Assembly (NCBI GenBank): GCA_900112785.1
Contig: FONB01000010.1
Span: forward strand, 176,982-240,981
Reading direction: 5' to 3'
From: Phytobacter palmae
GTDB lineage: Bacteria > Pseudomonadota > Gammaproteobacteria > Enterobacterales > Enterobacteriaceae
Length of the DNA: 64,000 nucleotides
How positions within the stretch are numbered: the stretch's first letter is position 1; every line of letters begins with the position of its first letter. A model generated the notes under the pieces. It did not search any database, was not told where the DNA came from, and worked only from the letters and a program-made list of their open reading frames with translations. Both the position numbers and the translations under genes were made by a program. Shown one piece after another: positions 57,833-64,000 of the stretch.

Positions 57833-58159
57833 CGCCCTTACCGCCTGATTAATCGTTTATCTACTCAATTTTTGCAGCGCGCAGTGTAAAGCACAATGTC
57901 CTTGCAGACTACGTCTTTGGGTTAAGTGTGAGTGATAAAGTTGGGGGAGGAAAGGTGGAACGATGTGCGTGCATCTGTAAACAGAACCCCGGCTCCGGCA
58001 GAGAAGCCAGCGGTGACCACGTGTGCTGGCAGATATTTGTTGCAGCATAAGGGGTGGCAAGCGGTTTACCTGTACAGATATCGGGCGACGCGCTAAGGCT
58101 CATGAGTTTGCACGATCTTCCATCAGCCCCTCCACGCCCTTCGCTTTTCACGGATAACC
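57833..58159. other. Gene-free stretch
   Basis: 327 bases between the cold-shock-domain gene and the frameshifted small gene. It holds the promoter of the former; I see no gene, repeat or RNA signal. Confidence 0.5.
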
Positions 58160-58404
58160 TTAAAGAGAAGGTTGCTTCTGCTGATGTTTAATGGACTCGA
58201 GGGCAGTAAGAAAATCATCTTCACGGGTAGCCAACGGAATTTCTTCTTCATCAAAACTGGATGCACGTTGAGCCTGCGTATTGACCTCTGTTTTCCGGAT
58301 GCGCCACCGGGAACAGGCTGAACTTCGTGGCTTCGCAATGTGAATTCTTGTTTTCCATCCAGAAGAGAGATTAATTCAGTCGTGGTGGCTGGTTGCTCCG
58401 TCAT
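58160..58404 (-). pseudogene. Small acidic-tailed protein gene, interrupted by a frameshift
   Basis: Reading from ATG 58404, the first frame gives MTEQPATTTELISLLDGKQ, then EFTLRSHEVQPVPG. Near 58307 (CCCGGTGGCGC) the sensible reading moves to the next frame and continues WRIRKTEVNTQAQRASSF, DEEEIPLATREDDFLTALES, IKHQQKQPSL, stop at 58160-58162. The joined product would be about 81 residues. Restoring one G (CCCGGGTGG) would repair it. The tail has clear coding character in that frame, while the unshifted frame becomes basic and unlikely. I do not recognise the family. It could be a real pseudogene or a base-call error. Confidence 0.6.
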
Positions 58405-59123
58405 CTGAGACGATATCAACTGTGTAATCCGGCGCTGCGGTAAAGAATATTGCGGCTGACATAGTGGCTATATTCTTTAACTTTATTGCGAACCCCTTAT
58501 ATTGTTATTACTTTTTTGAAAATGCAGGCGTAATAACGTGGAGCCTGAGTAATGACTCAGCAAGATGGGATAATCATCTTCCACTCTGGCATTTATAACG
58601 TTTTTTTATGCCTGATAACCCAGGCAAAAAACCACACAAATTACAGGTGGGAGAGTAAAGGGTGGGCCTTTTTTTTATGCGTAATGGAAAATAAAAAAAC
58701 AAAATGCGAATTATCCTATTGCACATAAAACAGGTGAAGATAATGAGAGTGATTATAGGTTAGTTATTGTTTTGTATAACAAATAAATAGTTTTGTAGTT
58801 GAACTATCCATGGTGCTTTCTCAACAAAGCCATTCGCACCCCGATATTTTCCTGCTACATCTTTGACGTTTTAATTTAATACGGCCGCGTTTTGCCTGTC
58901 TCAAACGGAAATTACTGCGGAAAGTAGCCTCCTGTTTCTATAACTAACTAAGGTAGGTTTACAATCACAATGCACCATTTGTAAAATAGTGTAAGCTTAG
59001 TGAGAGGGCGCTTTCCCTTTAACTTGTACCGTAAACTCCTTCGGGAGAATCCCGCGAAAGTAGTTTTTCCCATTACACACATTGGATGAGTTAATAACGT
59101 TGAAAAGCATAACGGAATTGAAA
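58405..59123. other. AT-rich gene-free stretch
   Basis: 719 bases without a convincing gene, very AT-rich from 58680 to 58800. Small stem-loops are present (GCCTG...CAGGC at about 58607-58622; CTCCTTCGGGAG at about 59036-59047). The latter precedes the M48 peptidase gene by some 75 bases and may lie in its leader. Confidence 0.5.
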
Positions 59124-60959
59124 ATGGGTTATACAAAGGTAATTGTTTGGCTTCTGTTAACCCTGTTTCTCATACCAGCAATCACCTTAGTTTTTGCTGA
59201 ATACGGGAGCAAATCACTCAATCAGGAATACACACAATTCTTTATTGAGGATGCACAAAAACAACATCAGGATGCGGATAAACTCGCCGGGTTCCTGCAA
59301 CAAAATCCGCCTTCAAGCGTCTGCGGTCCGGTTGCTGCTGAGCTGTTGAACTATAAAAAAGCAGTCTGTGCACCGGGTTCTGAACTCTGGCAGTTCTACA
59401 TGATGGACAAAGTTGCACTCTGGACGTTGATTGCCGGCGGCGTTGTGCTGCTGATGATTGTGTTATTCAGCGCGCTGGCCTTCAGTAATCGCCGCAGTCA
59501 GCTGTTAAGCCTGACGCTGGCCCGCCCGTTCCTGATGTTAGCGGGGTCACTTGAAGTGATTGTTCAGGGGGTAATGCTGGTCTGGCTCTCTTTCTGGGGA
59601 ACCGCCTTCTTCACGCAAACCTACTATCCAAAACTGGTGATATTGGTGGGGTTGATGGTGTTAGCCGGTATCTACTACATCATCAAAGGCATCTTCAGAA
59701 AGCTTCCGCCGGAGGAGAATATCGAAGGCGAAGTGGTAAGCCGCGAAGCCGCCCCACAACTCTGGTCAAGAATTGATGCGCTGGCTGCCAGGGTAGGAAC
59801 AACTCCGCCGGATCATGTTATTGCCGGTATCGATACCAATTTCTATGTAACAGAGGCACCGCTGCGCGTGAATGACCATCTGTTAACAGGCCGTAAACTC
59901 TATGTCAGTATTCCGCTGTTGCGCCAATTGACTCTTGCACAGGCAGATGGCGTCATGGTGCATGAACTGACTCACCTGCATGAAGGCGACACGGCGTCTG
60001 GCGCTTTACTGGGGCCGAAACTACACCGCTTCGATCTCTATACCGCGCTGATGAGTGAAAATGTGGCCACGCTCATTGTCTACTATCCCCTTTATTTGTA
60101 TCGCATGCTGTTTGAGCTGGCATGGCGGCGCAACAGCCGTGAACGTGAGTTCGTGGCCGATCGCAATGCCTCTGCGCTCATTTCACCTGCCGCGATCATC
60201 GAATCCCTGATCAAGGTTTCAGCCTATGCAAGTTATCGCTATGAGGTTGAGAAAAATCTCTTTGCCAACAACGCGCTGCATGAGAGTGAACTCGGGATCC
60301 GTAAAGCTATCGCCGCGGGTTTGCCTGCGCATGTGAATTCTCCTGGTTTTATCAGTGCCATGCGTGAACAGAATGTGCCGCATCCCTTTGATTCACACCC
60401 ACCCCTGACAGAGAGAATGCGTAACGTTGGTTTTTCCGTTGAAGAAACCGCCTATGCCTCGGTGGCAGCAGAGCTCCCTATGGAGAGTTGGGTCGATTTA
60501 ATACCCGTTGCCGACAACATCGAACAGCAGCTTTGGCAGAAATATGAGCGGGATTTCTCTTCTACCCATGAAGAGAGTCTGGCCTGGCGCTATCAGCCCA
60601 CGGGAGAAGCAGAGACCGCGCTGGTTCTTAAGTATTTCCCTAATGTTCCCTTTACGCTGAAAGATGGTTCGCAGGTCGAAATCACCTGGCAGGGAATAGT
60701 GGTGCCGAAAACGGCTGAACTGCTGGACTGGGACAACGTTAAGAATATCAACGTTCTCAGAAATTTTGGCCGGGATACTTTACATGTACAACATGTGCAG
60801 CCGAACGCCCACGGTAAAAAACGCAGCAAAATTCCTCTGCCGGGCCTCAAGAAAGAGATTGGTAGGTTCAAGGAGGTGCTCGCTTGGTACTGGCATCGAC
60901 ATCAAACGGTACGCTCACTACTGCAACAGCCCGGTACGGTGACTGAGCAGGACGCGTAA
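59124..60959 (+). CDS. Membrane-bound M48-family zinc metallopeptidase
   Basis: 611 residues. Membrane segments at about 6-26, 110-132, 145-170 and 178-200 surround a periplasmic loop with a Cys pair (SSVCGP, AVCAPG). The peptidase domain has zinc motif VMVHELTHLHEGD (HExxH) and the third ligand Glu in REREFVADRNASAL. A C-terminal soluble region of about 180 residues is less conserved. Relatives include HtpX-like quality-control peptidases, but the size and topology differ from E. coli HtpX (293 residues). ATG 59124 with GGAA upstream is preferred to a TTG at 59082. Followed by a strong palindrome. Confidence 0.85.
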   Translation: MGYTKVIVWLLLTLFLIPAITLVFAEYGSKSLNQEYTQFFIEDAQKQHQDADKLAGFLQQNPPSSVCGPVAAELLNYKKAVCAPGSELWQFYMMDKVALWTLIAGGVVLLMIVLFSALAFSNRRSQLLSLTLARPFLMLAGSLEVIVQGVMLVWLSFWGTAFFTQTYYPKLVILVGLMVLAGIYYIIKGIFRKLPPEENIEGEVVSREAAPQLWSRIDALAARVGTTPPDHVIAGIDTNFYVTEAPLRVNDHLLTGRKLYVSIPLLRQLTLAQADGVMVHELTHLHEGDTASGALLGPKLHRFDLYTALMSENVATLIVYYPLYLYRMLFELAWRRNSREREFVADRNASALISPAAIIESLIKVSAYASYRYEVEKNLFANNALHESELGIRKAIAAGLPAHVNSPGFISAMREQNVPHPFDSHPPLTERMRNVGFSVEETAYASVAAELPMESWVDLIPVADNIEQQLWQKYERDFSSTHEESLAWRYQPTGEAETALVLKYFPNVPFTLKDGSQVEITWQGIVVPKTAELLDWDNVKNINVLRNFGRDTLHVQHVQPNAHGKKRSKIPLPGLKKEIGRFKEVLAWYWHRHQTVRSLLQQPGTVTEQDA

Positions 60960-60975
60960 CAGGCGGCTCAACCAA

Positions 60976-61016
60976 TTAATCATCGGGGGAGTGTGTGCGC
61001 TACCCCCGATGATTAA
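60976..61016. terminator. Strong palindrome after the M48 peptidase gene
   Basis: TTAATCATCGGGGG (60976-60989) and CCCCCGATGATTAA (61003-61016) pair perfectly over 14 bp with a 13-base loop. It lies 17 bases after the stop, between convergent genes. No T run follows beyond the stem itself, so it may protect or terminate transcripts from both sides. Confidence 0.65.
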
Positions 61017-61071
61017 CAGTGAATGAAGTGAACCACGTCCGCTGCTGACCGGGCGCTCAACGTCACCTGAT

Positions 61072-61821
61072 TCAGCCCCCGGCATTCAGATCTTCGCGAG
61101 TTGGGCCGCGAAAATAGATGCTACTGATATGGCAACTCCGCGGTTGAGTCAGCACAAAACGAATCGTTTCCCAGATCGATCGTCCATTCAGCAGACGCTC
61201 CCCCATTCTGGATTGACTCTCGACAAAGCTATCTAACCCTGTAAGTTCGAAATCCGGCGGGTACAACCCGGTAACACGTATATTTTCTTCGGACAACTGC
61301 TGTGTCAGTTTAGTGGTAAATCCACTAAGCCCGTGTTTGCTCGCAAAAAAAGCGGGGTGCGCAATTGAATCCGTAAAATTCGGGACCCCGCATGAAGATA
61401 TCATTGAGACGATATCAGCACTGTCTGAACGTCTTAACCCGGGCAGCAGAGCCTGAGTCAGCAGGATCGAACCTGTCAGCCCTGAACTGATGGTATTGAT
61501 AATTTCTGTATCAGGCTGATCGTCTAACCTCCCTGACAACCACTGAGCAGCATTGAGGATGAGAATGTCGATGGGCTTATCTGAAAGTAAGAGCTGTGAA
61601 GAAAACTGAGAAACAGATTCAGGCCGGGTTAAATCGCAGAGAAACCCTTTTGCAATGCCGTTTTCAGCGGTGATGATGCCGCAGGTTTTTTGAATATCAT
61701 CAGCCCGCCGCGCGCAAAAATCCACCTCAACGCCTTCTCGTGCCAGCCACACGCACAGCGCCTGACCAAATCCTCCGCCTCCACCAGTAATAACCGCTCT
61801 TTTTCCTCTCAACATCTTCAT
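61072..61821 (-). CDS. SDR-fold protein lacking the catalytic tyrosine
   Basis: 249 residues. Rossmann motif AVITGGGGGFGQALCVWLAREG, Asp-containing FLCDLTRPES, NAAQW in place of NNAG, and Ser in VSMISSCG are present. The usual YxxxK reads FFASK (in HPAFFASKHGLSGF), so Phe replaces the catalytic Tyr while Lys remains. Such proteins may be non-classical or inactive SDRs. The C-terminus (SCHISSIYFRGPTREDLNAGG) is like that of plain classical SDRs. Single gene; substrate unknown. Confidence 0.82.
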   Translation of the reverse strand: MKMLRGKRAVITGGGGGFGQALCVWLAREGVEVDFCARRADDIQKTCGIITAENGIAKGFLCDLTRPESVSQFSSQLLLSDKPIDILILNAAQWLSGRLDDQPDTEIINTISSGLTGSILLTQALLPGLRRSDSADIVSMISSCGVPNFTDSIAHPAFFASKHGLSGFTTKLTQQLSEENIRVTGLYPPDFELTGLDSFVESQSRMGERLLNGRSIWETIRFVLTQPRSCHISSIYFRGPTREDLNAGG

Positions 61822-62168
61822 GCATCCTTTTTCTTAATGACTATGGGGGAATCCAGATATACATGAGGAGCGGGTGTGACATCTTTCCGTGAGTGCCATT
61901 TTTACATGAGGAGTATGAATACGCTGCACTGCAAACTGTTTGAGAGTGTGCCAGGAACAGACCCTTTCCGCGTCTGGCGCTGACCAGTTCAGCGGCGGTA
62001 ACGGACGCAAACGCGGCGACGCGTAATGATTATGTTGAAGATGTCCGTTCCTGTATAACGAGCGTATAACATATTTAGCGTATGTTTTGGTACGGTCAGG
62101 CTTCTGCTCCAACTGACGATGCCGCAAATTTTGGCGATTCCGGTAACACCCCAACAGGAAGTTTTACT
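61822..62168. other. Divergent intergenic region
   Basis: 347 bases between the SDR and DUF1003 genes; divergent promoters are expected. I see no gene or repeat. Confidence 0.45.
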
Positions 62169-62672
62169 ATGCATGCAGATAAAAAATTTCGTTTATATCG
62201 CCCCCTGAAAGGGATTACGCATACTTTCGGTGACGAGTGGTTTGCGTTGAAAGCAGAAGCCTTTGCACGTTTTTTCGGTACGCCGACCTTTCTGATTGGA
62301 CAGACTATTGCGGTGATCGTGTGGATTGCGCTGAACGTTGCAGGTGTCGTGAAGTTTGATCCCTATCCCTTTATTTTACTCAATCTGGCGTTCAGTATTC
62401 AGGCGGCTTATGCAGCGCCGTTGATCTTGTTGGCACAAACCCGACAGGCTGAGCGCGATCAGGCGCATGCACTTGCGGATGCACAACACCGTGAAGATCT
62501 GGATGACGCAATGACCAGGCGTCAGTTATTAGCTGAGGAGCACTCGGCACAACTACTGGAATTACTGAAACAAAATACTCAACTGACTGAGCTGACCCGG
62601 CAAATGGCCGAGCGTATCGAAACGCTCACCCTGCAACTTGCGAAACGTGAGTTTCAGGGACCACAGCCGTAA
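62169..62672 (+). CDS. DUF1003 family membrane protein
   Basis: 167 residues. Two membrane helices (FLIGQTIAVIVWIALNVAGVV and YPFILLNLAFSIQAAYAAPLILLAQ) carry the DUF1003 signature FDPYPFILLNL and Q(T/N)RQAERD; a long charged coiled-coil tail follows (about 100-160, AEEHSAQLLELLKQNTQLTELTRQMAERIETLTLQLAKRE). ATG 62169 follows AGGAAG. Function unknown for the family. Confidence 0.85.
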   Translation: MHADKKFRLYRPLKGITHTFGDEWFALKAEAFARFFGTPTFLIGQTIAVIVWIALNVAGVVKFDPYPFILLNLAFSIQAAYAAPLILLAQTRQAERDQAHALADAQHREDLDDAMTRRQLLAEEHSAQLLELLKQNTQLTELTRQMAERIETLTLQLAKREFQGPQP

Positions 62673-62907
62673 ATTTCAGGTAGCGGCGGGTTTCTGCCAA
62701 CTGATCTGCTGACAGGCGATGAGCAGTCATCGCAGTTATCCGATCATGGCTTTGAATGGAACGAAATCACCCGAAAAGCGGGTGCTTAAGCCGACAGCTC
62801 AGTGAGCCTGGAATGAACATATCCAGTTGCAGTATCAACGCGTAATATCAAAACAAAAATGTGCTTAAACCGGAAAACATCCCTTAGCCTGAGGGATGGT
62901 ATTTCCA

Positions 62908-63465
62908 ATGACATCTCAGGAGCCTAATTTGCACGTTGAAACATCCCGATTATCCCTTCGCCCCGTACTGGCAACAGACGTCGCCGATCTGTACAGGATT
63001 TATGGCGATCCCGCGACGAACACGTTTAACCCCGCCGGGCCATATCCGGACATTGACTACGCCAAAACGGTGCTTATTCGCTGGCTCGACCTCTGGCAAA
63101 CTCACGGGTTTGGAAACTGGGCAATATCACTGCTCGATAGTCCTGAAACAGTCATTGGTTTTGGTGGGCTGAGCATTCGTAGTTATGAAGACATTATGAT
63201 TAATAACCTTGGATATCGATTCTCTACCGAGGCATGGGGAAAAGGGCTGGCCACAGAATTTGCGACATGTGCGCTGAAATATGGATTTGAAAATATCGAA
63301 TTTAGCGAGATTTCCGCTGTTGTACGAGAAAACCATCTGGCATCGCGTAAGGTGCTCATGAAAACGGGGCTACGCTATATCAAGGAAATTCATGATGTTA
63401 AAGATGCGCCGCCGAGTCTTCTGTATTCGCTCACCGTGGATGAATGGCTGAGAAATTCAAAATAA
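62908..63465 (+). CDS. GNAT family N-acetyltransferase
   Basis: 185 residues, RimJ/RimL-like GNAT: TSRLSLRPVLATDVADLYRIYGDP at the N-terminus, acetyl-CoA loop GYRFSTEAWGKGLATEFATCALKYGFEN and VVRENHLASRKVLMKTGLRYIKE. I prefer the second ATG (62908) to 62896, whose ribosome binding site would abut the codon. Single gene; acceptor unknown. Confidence 0.86.
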   Translation: MTSQEPNLHVETSRLSLRPVLATDVADLYRIYGDPATNTFNPAGPYPDIDYAKTVLIRWLDLWQTHGFGNWAISLLDSPETVIGFGGLSIRSYEDIMINNLGYRFSTEAWGKGLATEFATCALKYGFENIEFSEISAVVRENHLASRKVLMKTGLRYIKEIHDVKDAPPSLLYSLTVDEWLRNSK

Positions 63466-63516
63466 AGCTGGCTGCATTAATGGCTACTCTGCGCGTGACG
63501 CAGTCACCTGAGGAGT

Positions 63517-63543
63517 GCCCTTCGGCAACATTTCCCGAAGGGC
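63517..63543. terminator. Stem-loop between the GNAT and galK genes
   Basis: GCCCTTCGG and CCGAAGGGC pair around nine bases, between convergent genes. No T run is adjacent. Confidence 0.45.
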
Positions 63544-63642
63544 TGCTCCTGTTCCGGTCGCTATTCGACAACGCTGGTGGGCGCATATCTACTGGCATAC
63601 GCTTGTAGGTAAACAAGCTGCCAGGTATTTCACCGCTTTTTT

Positions 63643-64000
63643 TTAAGCCAGTCCCGCTCCCGCAAAAGACTTGCAGACATAGACGGTCTCTTTAATCCCG
63701 GTTCTGGCTTCGTACTGTGCCGCAACGGCCTCTTTCACCGCAGGCACCAGCGCTTCCGGCACCAGCGCGACCACGCAGCCGCCGAATCCGCCGCCCGTCA
63801 TACGCACGCCGCCTTTCTCGCCGATGGTGGCTTTCACAATCTCCACCAGCGTGTCGATTTGCGGCACGGTGATTTCGAAATCGTCACGCATGGAGGCATG
63901 CGACTCCGCCATCAGCACCCCCATACGCTGCAGGTCGCCTTTTGCCAGCGCGTCTGCGGCCTCCACGGTACGGGCATTTTCGGTCAGCACGTGGCGAACG
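63643..64000 (-). CDS. galK: Galactokinase, C-terminal end (partial)
   Basis: The last 118 codons of GalK enter from the right edge on the minus strand. GHMP-kinase motif 3 is complete: [38 protein letters not shown] and [10 protein letters not shown] match E. coli GalK nearly identically. The enzyme phosphorylates galactose to galactose-1-phosphate in the Leloir pathway. The N-terminal two thirds and the rest of the gal operon lie outside the window. Confidence 0.95.
   Translation of the reverse strand, partial: VRHVLTENARTVEAADALAKGDLQRMGVLMAESHASMRDDFEITVPQIDTLVEIVKATIGEKGGVRMTGGGFGGCVVALVPEALVPAVKEAVAAQYEARTGIKETVYVCKSFAGAGLA

Overview
The window is chromosomal DNA of an enterobacterium (family Enterobacteriaceae). 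Products match Escherichia coli core proteins almost end to end: FumA/FumC, Tus, RstAB, YdgC, FolM, YdgI, YdgH, PntAB, UspE, FNR, Ogt, SmrA, YaiL, YmjA and GalK. The gene set as a whole is not that of E. coli. pntAB sits close to uspE-fnr, a complete Klebsiella-type hpx purine cluster is present, and accessory genes fill the second half. Three chemoreceptor genes, each with a sigma-28 (FliA) type promoter, indicate a motile organism, which argues against Klebsiella pneumoniae. An Enterobacter/Kluyvera/Citrobacter-like genus is my inference; the genus cannot be fixed from the sequence alone. Tus and a near-perfect TerB site place the left end near the replication terminus. I see no insertion sequence, prophage, CRISPR array, tRNA or rRNA.

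1-12 kb is conserved backbone: the end of fumA, fumC, tus with its Ter site, rstA-rstB, ydgC, folM, ydgI, ydgH and pntA-pntB. 12-15 kb holds an MscS-type channel and a divergent PACE efflux gene/LysR pair. 14.7-18.4 kb is the uspE-fnr-ogt-smrA block. It contains a well-preserved McaS small RNA gene between ogt and smrA and an FNR box at fnr. 18.4-19.7 kb is an orphan umuC-like Y-family polymerase gene behind a canonical LexA box, with no umuD.

20-28 kb is an accessory block: a Tsr-like chemoreceptor, a LysR gene divergent from a type-2 N-acetyl-gamma-glutamyl-phosphate reductase, a mesX-mesD pair (DUF1852 plus core-MetE, a folate-independent methionine synthase system), and a second chemoreceptor. 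28-36.3 kb is the purine catabolic cluster hpxE-hpxD / hpxR / hpxO / hpxP-hpxQ-hpxT / guaD. It would import purines, oxidise hypoxanthine, deaminate guanine, and take urate through 5-hydroxyisourate and OHCU to allantoin.

36.5-42.5 kb holds small regulator/oxidoreductase pairs (HxlR with an NTF2-like protein and an SDR; TetR with a divergent SDR), a VIT1-type metal transporter and an ATP-grasp protein of the TupA type. 42.5-48.4 kb is an efflux locus: an AdeRS-like two-component pair divergent from a small four-helix membrane protein and an AdeB/AcrB-type RND pump, with no membrane fusion protein or outer-membrane channel gene. 48.4-54.2 kb holds DUF1304, GST with a divergent LysR, an RluA-like pseudouridine synthase, yaiL, an MFS transporter and a GNAT acetyltransferase. 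54-64 kb holds a third chemoreceptor, a gene-poor AT-rich stretch, ymjA, a cold-shock-domain protein with a long C-terminal extension, a small frameshifted gene, a membrane M48 peptidase, an SDR lacking its catalytic Tyr, a DUF1003 protein, a GNAT enzyme and the C-terminal end of galK.
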